Of a DNA stretch of 31,880 bases, positions 14,948 to 23,505 are shown one piece after another. The translations under genes were made by a program, and so were the position numbers. Position 1 is the first letter of the stretch; each line of letters opens with the position of its first letter. Source of the stretch: an uncultured Clostridia bacterium (GTDB taxonomy: Bacteria > Bacillota > Clostridia > Christensenellales > Borkfalkiaceae); the NCBI GenBank assembly GCA_934278995.1, contig CAKQWM010000014.1:1-31880 (forward strand). Reading direction: 5' to 3'. Below the pieces are notes generated by a model, which made no database searches, was not told the DNA's origin, and was given only the letters and a program-made list of their open reading frames with translations.

Positions 14948-17584
14948 ATGAAGTACGTTTATTTGTTCAGCGAAGGCAACGCAAACATGCGTGAGCTTTT
15001 AGGCGGTAAGGGCGCAAACCTTGCTGAAATGACACACATCGGTTTACCCGTGCCACAAGGTTTTACCATTTCCACCGAAGCATGTACCAAGTACTATGAA
15101 GACGGCAGAATGATTAACGACGCTATCCGTGAAGAAATCATGGAAAACATCGAAAAACTCGAAGCCATTACCGGCAAAAAATTCGGCGATACGGAAAATC
15201 CTTTACTCGTTTCCGTTCGTTCGGGCGCAAGAGCGTCCATGCCCGGCATGATGGACACCATTTTAAACCTCGGTTTAAACGAAGAAGTCGTCGGCGTTTT
15301 GGCTGAAAAATCCGGCAATCCGAGATGGGCTTGGGACTGTTACAGAAGATTTATCCAAATGTTTTCAGACGTCGTTATGGAAGTTTCCAAAAAGGAATTT
15401 GAATCTTTAATCGACAAAATGAAAGAACAAAAAGGCGTAACTTTCGACGTTGACCTTACCGCGGAAGATCTTCACGAACTCGCTGAAGAATTCAAAGCGA
15501 AATATAAACAGGCTCTCGGCAGAGATTTCCCGACCGATCCCAAGGAACAACTTTTCGAAGCCATCAAAGCGGTATTCAGAAGTTGGGACAACCCGCGCGC
15601 CAACGTGTACAGAATGGACCACGATATTCCTTATAGTTGGGGTACCGCCGTCAACGTACAGGAAATGGTATTCGGCAATATGGGTAACGATTGCGGTACC
15701 GGCGTTGCGTTCACGCGTAACCCCGCAACGGGCGAAAAGGGCTTAATGGGCGAATTTTTAATGAACGCGCAAGGCGAAGACGTCGTCGCGGGTGTCAGAA
15801 CCCCGATGCCCATTTCGCAAATGGCTGAAGTTTTACCCGAAGTTTACGAACAATTCCTCGACATTTGCAAAACTTTGGAAGATCATTATAAAGATATGCA
15901 GGACATGGAGTTCACCATCGAACGCGGTAAACTTTTCATGCTTCAAACCCGTAACGGCAAACGTACCGCCGCAGCCGCAATAAGAATCGCTTGCGACCTT
16001 ATCGATGAAGGAATGATTTCCGAACAGGAAGCGTTGATGCAAATCGACGCCAAGTCGCTCGATATGTTGTTACACCCTCAGTTCGACGCCAAGGCTTTAA
16101 AAGAAGCCGCGGACAATATAGTCGGCAAAGGTATTGCGGCATCTCCGGGCGCCGCTACCGGTAAAATCGTATTTACCCCCGAAGACGCCGTAGAACAAGG
16201 CAAACAAGGCAACAACGTAGTTCTTGTAAGACTCGAAACTTCTCCGGAAGATATCGAGGGTATGAAGTACGCTCAGGGTATTCTGACGGTAAGAGGCGGA
16301 CAGACCTCTCACGCCGCGGTCGTAGCAAGAGGTATGGGCAGATGTTGCGTATCGGGTTGCGGCGACATAATAATGAACGAAGAAGAAAAATATTTTGAAC
16401 TCGGCGGTAAAATTTATCGTGAAGGCGACGATTTGTCTTTGGACGGTAGCACCGGTTACATTTACGGTTGCGCGTTACCCACCGTACCCGCGGATCCCAG
16501 CAGCGGTTATTTCGGAAGAATAATGCAACTTGCCGATAAGTATAAGAGAATGAGCGTTAAAACCAACGCAGACACCCCTTTCGACGCGCAAAGGGCAACC
16601 GAATTAGGCGCGCAGGGCATAGGTCTTTGCCGTACCGAGCATATGTTCTTCGGTCCCGGCAGAATCGATAAATTCCGTGAAATGATCTGCTCCGAAACGG
16701 TTGAAGAAAGAACCGCCGCTCTCGATAAGATCGAAAGCATGCAGCAACAAGACTTTGAAGGTTTAATGGAAGCAAGCGCGGGCTACCCCGTAACCATTCG
16801 TTTCCTCGATCCTCCTTTACACGAATTCGTTCCTACCGAAGAAGCCGATATCGAGGCTTTGGCAAAGGCGAAGGGTAAGACCGTTCAGGAAATCAAAGCC
16901 CTTTGTAATTCTTTACACGAATTTAACCCCATGATGGGACACCGCGGTTGCCGTCTTACCGTAACTTATCCGGAAATAGCGGTTATGCAGACTAAGGCTA
17001 TCATCAAAGCGGCTATTGCGGTTACGGACCGTCATCCCGACTGGAACTTCGTTCCCGAAATCATGATTCCGTTAGTCGGCGACGTCAAAGAACTTGCTTT
17101 CTGCAAAAAGTTCGTCGTAGAAACCGCCGACGCTTTAATAAAAAAAGCGGGCAGTAATCTGAAATACGAAGTCGGTACTATGATAGAAATCCCCAGAGCG
17201 GCGCTTACAGCCGATAAGATCGCTACCGAAGCCGAATTCTTCTGCTTCGGCACCAACGATTTAACTCAGATGACTTTCGGATTCAGCCGCGACGACGCGG
17301 GTAAGTTCCTCAACGCGTATTATCAAAACAAGATTTTTGAAAGCGATCCTTTCGCGCGTTTGGACACCGAAGGCGTCGGCAAACTTATGGAACTTGCGGT
17401 TAAACTCGGCAAAGCCGCGAGAAAGAACTTACACGTCGGTATCTGCGGAGAACACGGTGGAGATCCTTCTTCCATCGAGTTCTGCAATTCCATCGGCTTG
17501 GATTACGTTTCTTGCTCGCCCTATCGCGTTCCTATCGCAAGGCTCGCCGCCGCACAGGCGAACATCCGCAATCCAAGGTCCTAA
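14948..17584 (+). CDS. ppdK: Pyruvate, phosphate dikinase
   Basis: PPDK interconverts pyruvate, ATP and phosphate with PEP, AMP and diphosphate, a glycolysis/gluconeogenesis step common in Clostridia. The 878 residues cover the nucleotide-binding domain (LLGGKGANLAEM at about 17-28; SVRSGARASMPGMMDT), the swivelling phosphohistidine domain (GGQTSHAAVVARGMG, His near 454) and the PEP/pyruvate barrel (GTNDLTQMTFG near 768; GICGEHGGDP with the catalytic Cys near 832). The length matches the family. It is a single-gene unit with its own promoter and terminator, and the last core gene before the defence island. Confidence 0.97.
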   Translation: MKYVYLFSEGNANMRELLGGKGANLAEMTHIGLPVPQGFTISTEACTKYYEDGRMINDAIREEIMENIEKLEAITGKKFGDTENPLLVSVRSGARASMPGMMDTILNLGLNEEVVGVLAEKSGNPRWAWDCYRRFIQMFSDVVMEVSKKEFESLIDKMKEQKGVTFDVDLTAEDLHELAEEFKAKYKQALGRDFPTDPKEQLFEAIKAVFRSWDNPRANVYRMDHDIPYSWGTAVNVQEMVFGNMGNDCGTGVAFTRNPATGEKGLMGEFLMNAQGEDVVAGVRTPMPISQMAEVLPEVYEQFLDICKTLEDHYKDMQDMEFTIERGKLFMLQTRNGKRTAAAAIRIACDLIDEGMISEQEALMQIDAKSLDMLLHPQFDAKALKEAADNIVGKGIAASPGAATGKIVFTPEDAVEQGKQGNNVVLVRLETSPEDIEGMKYAQGILTVRGGQTSHAAVVARGMGRCCVSGCGDIIMNEEEKYFELGGKIYREGDDLSLDGSTGYIYGCALPTVPADPSSGYFGRIMQLADKYKRMSVKTNADTPFDAQRATELGAQGIGLCRTEHMFFGPGRIDKFREMICSETVEERTAALDKIESMQQQDFEGLMEASAGYPVTIRFLDPPLHEFVPTEEADIEALAKAKGKTVQEIKALCNSLHEFNPMMGHRGCRLTVTYPEIAVMQTKAIIKAAIAVTDRHPDWNFVPEIMIPLVGDVKELAFCKKFVVETADALIKKAGSNLKYEVGTMIEIPRAALTADKIATEAEFFCFGTNDLTQMTFGFSRDDAGKFLNAYYQNKIFESDPFARLDTEGVGKLMELAVKLGKAARKNLHVGICGEHGGDPSSIEFCNSIGLDYVSCSPYRVPIARLAAAQANIRNPRS

Positions 17585-17628
17585 ATCTTGGGCTAAAACT
17601 TAATTAAAACACTATATATTGTGTTTGT

Positions 17629-17662
17629 GAGCCTGTATCTTTTCGGTACAGGCTCTATTTTT
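17629..17662 (+). terminator. Terminator of ppdK
   Basis: GAGCCTGTA (17629-17637) pairs with TACAGGCTC (17647-17655), followed by TATTTTT. Confidence 0.85.
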
Positions 17663-17720
17663 GCTCTTTTTTAGGGTGAAAAATAGTTAAAAAAAGGTCA
17701 ATTCCGCTAAAGTTGAACAC

Positions 17721-17749
17721 TTTACAAGGGTAAAAAATTTTGGTATAAT
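17721..17749 (+). promoter_or_regulatory. Promoter upstream of the transposase fragment
   Basis: TTTACA (17721-17726), 17 nt, TATAAT (17744-17749). The motif GGGTAAAA recurs at about 17729, 17777 and 17787. Confidence 0.6.
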
Positions 17750-17793
17750 GAATAATAAGGAAAGTCATAGTAAAAAGGGTAAAAACGGGTAAA

Positions 17794-18330
17794 ATGACCA
17801 ATTACAGAGCTATTTTAGAGTATCATTATAAAGGAAACACCACAACGCAAGTCGCAAGGATTTGTGAATGTTCTCGTACAACGGTGTTGAAAACGATAAA
17901 AAGAGCGAAAGAATGCGGTCTTACTCAATCTTCTGTTGCCGGAATGAACGATTTTAAGCTTCTTTGTAAACTTTATCCTAATAGAGTTCAAAGAGCAGAA
18001 TATACTTACCCTGATTTTGAGGCTATTATCAAAGATAAGAAGAAGAGAAAATTAACGAAATACGTTGCTTGGCGCAGATATTATAAAAGAACGATTGCGG
18101 CAGGCGGTAAACCATATAAAAAATCCCAATTTTTTAAGTTGTATAAAACGTTTTATAGTAGAAGTAGTCTTAGATTTAAGAATACGAAAACAATAGACCA
18201 AATAAAGGCATATAGGCTTGTTGGTCGTTATTTTGAATCTTCAAGAATGACAAATTCTCTTGAAAATTTGAAAAGCGAAATTTTGGAGTTTTGTAAAAAA
18301 CTGCGATTGTGTCCACAACGGATATTCTAA
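17794..18330 (+). pseudogene. Truncated IS21-type transposase (IstA N-terminal part)
   Basis: The 178-residue product resembles the start of IstA: a helix-turn-helix (YRAILEYHYKGNTTTQVARI then CSRTTVLKTIKRA), then YPDFEAIIKDKKKRKLTKYV with AWRRYYKRT and PYKKSQFFKLY, which follow the family pattern before the DDE domain. The DDE catalytic domain is absent, and the last 55 residues do not look like IstA. No IstB gene follows. It marks the border between the core genes and the defence island. A stand-alone HTH regulator is the alternative reading. Confidence 0.6.
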
Positions 18331-18342
18331 CTTTTTAAGTAT

Positions 18343-18402
18343 TACCTAAATTACATAAAAAGCGTTGACATTTATTCGTAAATTATGTAAAATAGGTATA
18401 AT
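18343..18402 (+). promoter_or_regulatory. abiE promoter with inverted-repeat operator
   Basis: TTGACA (18365-18370), 17 nt, TAAAAT (18388-18393). An inverted repeat flanks it: TACCTAAATTACAT (18343-18356) and ATGTAAAATAGGTA (18385-18398), 12 of 14 positions matching. AbiEi proteins are known to repress their own operon through inverted repeats, so this fits autoregulation. Confidence 0.7.
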
Positions 18403-18422
18403 CAAATAAGGAAAATATAGAA

Positions 18423-19160
18423 ATGGAAGATTTTTATCAAACTCACGCATTGTTTCGTACACAAGATATTTTAGAAAATTTTACAAGTGTGCGTAGCATG
18501 CAAGCGAAATTAAAATCGTTAATTGACGTTGGGCGTGTAGCCAAAATAAAAAACGGATTATATGCGACAGTCAATCCTTTGACAGGCGATATTTTTGCGA
18601 GCCGTTTTGAAATAGCGTCAGCGCTCTTTGAAAATGCCTGCGTTGCATATCATTCGGCGTTAGAATTTCACGGGCTTGGCAATCAAATGTTTTCGGAAGT
18701 GCAAGTTTTTACCGAGAAAAGAAATATTCCTTTTGAATATAACGGGCTTGAATATAAATTTTTCTCTTATACCGCAAAGGGTGGAATAATGCGCTTAGAG
18801 CAAAATGCGGAAATCGTCGTTACCGATTTGGAAAGAACGGTAGTGGATTGTATTGATCGTATCGACCTTGCGGGCGGACTTGAAGAACTTGTTACGGCGT
18901 TAAACGGGATAACACATCTTGACGAGCAAGCGTTATTGACCTATTTAAAAGAATATGATAAGAAATTCGTTTATAAAAAAGCGGGATTTTTACTTTCATT
19001 ACTCAAGAAAGACATTCTTTCACAAAACTTCTTTGATATATGCAAGCAAAATTGCTCTATAAAATTAGAAGATATAAGCGAAAACAAAAAGATGCCGAGA
19101 AAAACGGATAAGTATTGGGGGCTTATGTATCCTGAAAAACTAATAAACACGGAGAACTGA
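18423..19160 (+). CDS. abiEi: AbiEi-family antitoxin and repressor
   Basis: This 245-residue protein has the AbiEi layout: an N-terminal winged helix (residues about 8-50, FRTQDILENF... KIKNGLYAT) and a C-terminal antitoxin part with CVAYHSALEFHGL and IVVTDLERTVVDCIDR. In the family it neutralises the AbiEii nucleotidyltransferase indirectly and represses the operon. The gene ends 1 nt before abiEii, which fits a coupled pair. The operator upstream supports autoregulation. Confidence 0.88.
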   Translation: MEDFYQTHALFRTQDILENFTSVRSMQAKLKSLIDVGRVAKIKNGLYATVNPLTGDIFASRFEIASALFENACVAYHSALEFHGLGNQMFSEVQVFTEKRNIPFEYNGLEYKFFSYTAKGGIMRLEQNAEIVVTDLERTVVDCIDRIDLAGGLEELVTALNGITHLDEQALLTYLKEYDKKFVYKKAGFLLSLLKKDILSQNFFDICKQNCSIKLEDISENKKMPRKTDKYWGLMYPEKLINTEN

Positions 19161-19161
19161 T

Positions 19162-20103
19162 ATGATAAACCTATCTCAAAAGAACGTAGTTAAAATAGCA
19201 AAAGAAACCAACTTTATAAAAGATAACGTTGAAAAGGTTATGCGCCTTGCGGATATTTTAGAGTTTGTTTTTTCGTCCAAATGGAAAGATAAACTTGCTC
19301 TTAAAGGCGGAACGGCAATCAATTTATTTTATCGTGAACTTCCAAGACTTTCCGTTGACATAGACTTAGACTATATCGGCGATACGAAAGAAGAGATGGA
19401 AAAAGATAAGGAAGAATTGTGGAACTTCCTGCAAATGGCGTTATTTCAAAAGAATTATTCGCTTTCGCCACAAAGTAAAAGATATTTTGCTTTAGATTCC
19501 GCCGTTTTTCAATATATAAATAACGCCGGCAACCGTGACAATATCAAAATAGAAATAAACTATCTTGATAGAAAGCACGTTCTACCGCTCTGTGATAAAC
19601 CCATTAAAACTCCCGTTGCCGAAAGTGATACGAGCGTAAAAGTTTTAAGCGCTTGTGAATTATACGGAAGCAAACTTGCGGCTTTAATCGGACGTTGTAA
19701 ACCGAGAGACATTTACGACGTTTACGGGCTTATTGAAAGCGGTATGATAGAAAAGAAAGAAATGCTTAAAAAATGTACTATCTTCTATAATTGTATCGGT
19801 GGGGATTCCAATATTTGCGACGTTTCTCTTGATATTTTAGACGGTGTTACGGATAGAGATATTAGTAGGCAACTCAAACCTATGCTTAACAAGAATGACC
19901 GTTTCAAAAAAGATACGGTAATCGCTTCCATAAAAGAATATTTACAAAACTTACTTGTGCTTAGCGATAACGAAAAAGAATTTGTGAAAGAGTTTGCTAA
20001 TAAAAACTATCGCCCTGAACTATTATTTGAAGATAAAGAAATTGTAGAACGTATCTCCGCGCACCCAATGGCATTGTGGAGAGTAAGAGAAAATAACAAC
20101 TAA
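19162..20103 (+). CDS. abiEii: AbiEii-family nucleotidyltransferase toxin
   Basis: The 313-residue protein has the nucleotidyltransferase motifs LALKGGTAINLF (about 44-55) and LSVDIDLDYIG (about 64-74), with the GG and D-x-D pattern of the family. AbiEii toxins block growth, in related systems by adding nucleotides to tRNA, and give phage abortive infection. It lies 1 nt after abiEi with a GGAG site inside the end of that gene. It appears intact. Confidence 0.9.
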   Translation: MINLSQKNVVKIAKETNFIKDNVEKVMRLADILEFVFSSKWKDKLALKGGTAINLFYRELPRLSVDIDLDYIGDTKEEMEKDKEELWNFLQMALFQKNYSLSPQSKRYFALDSAVFQYINNAGNRDNIKIEINYLDRKHVLPLCDKPIKTPVAESDTSVKVLSACELYGSKLAALIGRCKPRDIYDVYGLIESGMIEKKEMLKKCTIFYNCIGGDSNICDVSLDILDGVTDRDISRQLKPMLNKNDRFKKDTVIASIKEYLQNLLVLSDNEKEFVKEFANKNYRPELLFEDKEIVERISAHPMALWRVRENNN

Positions 20104-20115
20104 AATTTTTATGAA

Positions 20116-20166
20116 TATGTCGTATGTTGTCATATTTACTGTGCTAAAATCAAAGTGATTTTAGCA
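20116..20166 (+). promoter_or_regulatory. Promoter and double inverted repeat upstream of the GIY-YIG gene
   Basis: An imperfect inverted repeat ATGTC-N7-GTCAT (20117-20133) lies 11 nt before TAAAAT (20145-20150). The TAAAAT is inside a perfect 11-bp palindrome with a 3-nt centre (20142-20152 with 20156-20166). The first motif recurs at the same distance from TAAAAT upstream of hsdM. Confidence 0.6.
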
Positions 20167-20181
20167 AACCAAGGAGAACCT

Positions 20182-21252
20182 ATGGAAAACAAAGGATATA
20201 TTTATATACTAACAAATCCATCTTTTAAGGAATATGTTAAAATTGGTTATGCTGATAATGTTGAAAACCGTTTAAGACAGTTAAACAATAGCGAATGTAC
20301 GCCATTTGCTTTTAGAGTTTATGCAACGTATGAGGTTGAAGATCGTTTAACTGACGTTAATTTACATAAGTTAATTGACCAACTTAATCCAAATTTACGC
20401 TCTATAGATAACGTTAATGGTAAAAAGCGTGTAAGGGAGTTTTACGCAATGAGTCCAGAGCAAGCTTATTCTATATTGGAAAGCATAGCTCTTTTAGGTG
20501 GACGTAAAAATAGACTTAAGTTGTGGAACGTAACCGAAGAAGAACGCAAAGATATTGAGGTTGCGCAGGAAATAGAAGAAGAACATATCGAAAGGCTTTC
20601 ACCTTTTGCTTTTTCAAAGTGTAATATTGCAAAAGGAACAAAAATTATGTTTGTTTGCCGCGGAAATGAAAACTCTGGTGCAGAATGTACTGTTGTAGAT
20701 GACAAAACGATAGAATATAAAGGCAATAAATATTCGCTTTCAAGTTTAGCAACAGAACTTCTTGGTGCTAAACATGGTGTCGCTGGACCTAGATATTTCA
20801 AATATAACGGCGAATGGCTTCGGGAAATCCGTGCTAAATTAGAAGGAAGAGCTGTTTCAAATCGTCTTGATGACGTGTGGATTATCCCTTGTAATCCAAA
20901 ATTATATGATATTGTTGGAGCTTTCAATAATTTAGATGTTATAGAGTGGAGTCAACCAAATAATACAGCCATAGGTGACACGGTTTATATTTATGTTGGC
21001 GGAGAATTCAAGTCAATTATGTATAAATGTGAAGTTACTGCAATGGATTTATATGGAAATAGGGCGCAAGACGACATCGAATATTATCACGGATTAGAAA
21101 AACGAGAAGATGTTCGCTATATGAAATTAAAACTTATTGAAAAATACAGCGAAGGACAATATCCATTGGAAGAACTTAGAGAAAAGGGCTTAACTAGTGT
21201 TCAAGGTAGAAGCAAAGCAACGCCACAGTTGTTAAAATATTTAGAGCAATAA
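20182..21252 (+). CDS. GIY-YIG nuclease with RAMA-like and EVE-like domains, predicted modification-dependent endonuclease
   Basis: The 356-residue protein has three parts. Residues about 4-110 are a T5orf172/Mug113-type GIY-YIG nuclease (GYIYILTNPSFKEYVKIGYA, Arg in ENRLRQL, later LHKLID). Residues about 150-215 resemble DUF4357/RAMA (GTKIMFVCRG... SLSSLATELLGAKHGVAGP... YNGEWLREI). Residues about 228-330 resemble the EVE/PUA-like fold (DVWIIPCNPKLYD, then GDTVYIYVGG). EVE and RAMA domains are known or proposed readers of modified DNA, so cleavage of modified DNA is a reasonable inference. The ATG follows AAGGAG. Codons are more AT-rich than in the core genes. Confidence 0.72.
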   Translation: MENKGYIYILTNPSFKEYVKIGYADNVENRLRQLNNSECTPFAFRVYATYEVEDRLTDVNLHKLIDQLNPNLRSIDNVNGKKRVREFYAMSPEQAYSILESIALLGGRKNRLKLWNVTEEERKDIEVAQEIEEEHIERLSPFAFSKCNIAKGTKIMFVCRGNENSGAECTVVDDKTIEYKGNKYSLSSLATELLGAKHGVAGPRYFKYNGEWLREIRAKLEGRAVSNRLDDVWIIPCNPKLYDIVGAFNNLDVIEWSQPNNTAIGDTVYIYVGGEFKSIMYKCEVTAMDLYGNRAQDDIEYYHGLEKREDVRYMKLKLIEKYSEGQYPLEELREKGLTSVQGRSKATPQLLKYLEQ

Positions 21253-21489
21253 GCAATATAAAGGAGACGTTATGTCAAATTTTGATTTCTTACAAAAAGA
21301 ATGGCCGTTAGTGGCAAAGCTTGCGCAAACGGCAGAAAATTACATATATGATGATCCGAATTCGTGTTTGATAAAACTCGGAATGTTAGCTGAACACATT
21401 GTAAGCTACATTGTTGAGGTCAATGGTATTGTTATGCTCGAAGATGCAAACACGCAGGCAGATAAAATTCGTCAATTGAAAGCAATCAT

Positions 21490-21518
21490 AAAAATGCCCT
21501 TGCCGGCAAGCATTTTTA
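21490..21518 (+). terminator. Inverted repeat at the breakpoint, possible terminator
   Basis: AAAAATGC (21490-21497) and GCATTTTT (21510-21517) flank the palindrome TTGCCGGCAA with a 2-nt bulge. It could end the GIY-YIG transcript and separates it from the regulator gene. Confidence 0.45.
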
Positions 21519-21522
21519 TTTA

Positions 21523-21531
21523 TGTTATAAT
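21523..21531 (+). promoter_or_regulatory. Extended -10 promoter of the XRE gene
   Basis: TGTTATAAT: a TG one base upstream of TATAAT. No good -35 is seen at normal spacing, which extended -10 promoters tolerate. Confidence 0.5.
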
Positions 21532-21558
21532 CGAATAAATTAGTCAATGAGGTGTATT

Positions 21559-21771
21559 ATGGTAGCAAGTTATAAAAAATTATTCAAATTACTGATAGAC
21601 AGGGATATGAAGAGCAAGGAACTCGCCGCGCTCGCAAAGGTAAGCCCCGCAACGCTTGCAAAAATGAAGAAAGACGGCGTTTCGGTAAATTCCGACGTGC
21701 TTATAAAAATCTGCACGGCACTTGGCTGTACGCTTGACGATATCGTCGAAATCGTGGACGACGAAAAATAA
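21559..21771 (+). CDS. Small XRE-family regulator beside hsdM
   Basis: A 70-residue Cro/CI-type helix-turn-helix protein (LIDRDMKSKELAALAKVSP then TLAKMKKDGVSVNSDVLIKI and CTALGCTLDDIVE) of the YozG-like group. I start it at 21559 because GAGGTG ends 4 nt before; an ATG at 21547 is also in frame. It is 98 nt upstream of hsdM, a position and size similar to restriction controller (C) proteins. It is a plausible binder of the shared inverted repeats at 20117 and 21800. That is inference; nothing in the sequence proves it. Confidence 0.8.
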   Translation: MVASYKKLFKLLIDRDMKSKELAALAKVSPATLAKMKKDGVSVNSDVLIKICTALGCTLDDIVEIVDDEK

Positions 21772-21799
21772 TTGCAAGACTCAAAAAAATATTTTAATT

Positions 21800-21833
21800 A
21801 TGACTGTAGTTGTCATGTTCTGTATGATAAAAT
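21800..21833 (+). promoter_or_regulatory. hsdM promoter region with the shared inverted repeat
   Basis: ATGAC-N7-GTCAT (21800-21816), 11 nt, TAAAAT (21828-21833). From the T before ATG to TAAAAT is 29 nt, the same as upstream of the GIY-YIG gene. Shared bases are TATGnC, GTTGTCAT and TT. Confidence 0.6.
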
Positions 21834-21869
21834 AGATAAAACGAAAAAAGTATACAGGAGAAAAGCGAA

Positions 21870-23444
21870 ATGGCTGACATAAAAAAAGAGCAGGAAAGGG
21901 CGGAATTACACAAAATGATTTGGAACGCGGCGACTGATCTCGTGCATGCGGGCGGCGTTGACGCGTGGGATTTTAAGCAGTACGTTTTGGGTACGATGTT
22001 CTATCGGTATATTTCTGAAAATATTACCGAATACATAAACGAAGGTGAACGCGAGGCGGGAAACGAATCGTTTGATTATGCGAAAATGCCCGACGAAGAG
22101 GCGGAAACGGCAAGAGAAGGACTTGTTAAGTCGAAAGGATTTTTTATGCTTCCTTCCGAACTTTTTTGCAACGTTCGCGAGCGCGCCGCTACGGACGAAA
22201 ACTTAAACGAAACGCTTGAAAAGGTGTTCAAAAATATCGAAAGTTCGGCGCAGGGCAGCGACAGCGAAGAGGATTTCAAAGGTCTGTTCGCAGATTTCGA
22301 CGTAAACTCGAACAAACTCGGTGCGACGGTTGCCAAGCGCAACGAAAAACTCGTAAAACTTTTGAATACCGTTGCCGAAATGAAACTCGGCAAGTATCAG
22401 GACAACACGATAGACGCTTTCGGCGATGCGTATGAGTATTTAATGAGTATGTATGCGAGTAATGCGGGCAAAAAGGGCGGCGAATTTTTCACTCCGCAAG
22501 AAGTATCCGAACTTTTAACAAAACTTGCCATCGTCGGAAAATCGGAAGTAAACAAGGTTTACGATCCCGCGTGCGGTTCGGGTTCTCTTCTTTTAAAAGC
22601 GGCGAAGATTCTCGGCAAAGACAATATCCGTCAAGGCTTTTTCGGGCAGGAAATCAACATCACGACGTATAACCTTTGCCGAATCAATATGTTTTTGCAC
22701 GACATTGAACCTGATAAGTTCGATATAGCGCACGGCGATACGCTTATCGACCCCGCGCATTGGGATGACGAGCCGTTTGAAGTAATCGTGTCTAATCCGC
22801 CGTATTCTATCCCTTGGGCGGGCGACGATAACCCGATTTTAATCAACGACGAACGTTATAGCCCGGCCGGCATTTTAGCCCCGAAATCGAAAGCGGATTT
22901 TGCTTTTATCATGCACTCGCTTTCGTGGCTGGCGAGCAACGGAACGGCGGCTATAGTATGCTTCCCTGGCATTATGTATCGCGGCGGCGCAGAGCAAAAA
23001 ATAAGGAAATACCTTGTTGATAACAACAAAATCGATTGTATTATTCAGCTGCCGAGCAATTTGTTTTTCGGTGCGTCTATCGCCACTTGCATTATGGTGT
23101 TAAAGCACTCGAAGGCGACGAACGACGTGATTTTTATCGACGCTTCAAACGAGTTTATTAAGGTTACGAACAACAATAAACTTACGGACGAAAATATCGA
23201 CAGAATTTTGAAGGCGTATATCAAGCGCGAGAATGAAGAACATTTTGCTAAAATCGTTCCGAATGAGATTATCGGAAACGATGAGCATAATTATAATCTT
23301 TCGGTTTCTACTTACGTTGAACAAAAGGACACGCGCGAGAAAATCGATATCGTAAAACTCAATGCCGAATTGAAAAAAATCGTTGCCCGCGAGCAAGTTT
23401 TACGCGACGAAATAGATAAAATTATCGCCGAGATAGAAAGATAA
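21870..23444 (+). CDS. hsdM: Type I restriction-modification methyltransferase subunit HsdM
   Basis: HsdM transfers a methyl group to adenine N6 at sites chosen by HsdS. The 524-residue protein has the N-terminal HsdM helical domain (LHKMIWNAATDLVHAGGVDA), GGEFFTPQEVSELL (about 203), the SAM site YDPACGSGSLLL (about 231-242) and the catalytic SNPPYS (about 308-313). AGGAG precedes the start. The length is normal and no break is seen. Codon use is closer to the core genes than that of the genes around it. It heads an operon that runs to hsdR. Confidence 0.95.
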   Translation: MADIKKEQERAELHKMIWNAATDLVHAGGVDAWDFKQYVLGTMFYRYISENITEYINEGEREAGNESFDYAKMPDEEAETAREGLVKSKGFFMLPSELFCNVRERAATDENLNETLEKVFKNIESSAQGSDSEEDFKGLFADFDVNSNKLGATVAKRNEKLVKLLNTVAEMKLGKYQDNTIDAFGDAYEYLMSMYASNAGKKGGEFFTPQEVSELLTKLAIVGKSEVNKVYDPACGSGSLLLKAAKILGKDNIRQGFFGQEINITTYNLCRINMFLHDIEPDKFDIAHGDTLIDPAHWDDEPFEVIVSNPPYSIPWAGDDNPILINDERYSPAGILAPKSKADFAFIMHSLSWLASNGTAAIVCFPGIMYRGGAEQKIRKYLVDNNKIDCIIQLPSNLFFGASIATCIMVLKHSKATNDVIFIDASNEFIKVTNNNKLTDENIDRILKAYIKRENEEHFAKIVPNEIIGNDEHNYNLSVSTYVEQKDTREKIDIVKLNAELKKIVAREQVLRDEIDKIIAEIER

Positions 23445-23462
23445 ATAATAAAAAGAAGAAAC

Positions 23463-23487
23463 AACTACCGAGGATTTCTCGGTAGTT
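23463..23487. repeat. Perfect hairpin after hsdM
   Basis: AACTACCGAG (23463-23472) pairs with CTCGGTAGTT (23478-23487) around a 5-nt loop. No T-run follows, so it may process or stabilise RNA or partially terminate, and the downstream genes may be less expressed. Confidence 0.6.
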
Positions 23488-23505
23488 CAAACAAAGGGAA
23501 AATAG

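Larger units (their letters stand above)
21272..21538 (+). pseudogene. Truncated HsdR/DEAD-helicase N-terminal fragment
   Basis: The 88 residues begin MSNFDFLQKEWPLVAKLA and continue with NYIYDDPNSCLIKLGMLAE and ADKIRQLK, the N-terminal (DUF4145-like) part of one subfamily of type I restriction R subunits. The full protein is normally about ten times longer. The reading breaks into an inverted repeat (21490-21517) with a T-run, and the last residues no longer follow the family. A ribosome binding site (AAAGGAG) remains, so a short product may be made. Confidence 0.65.
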
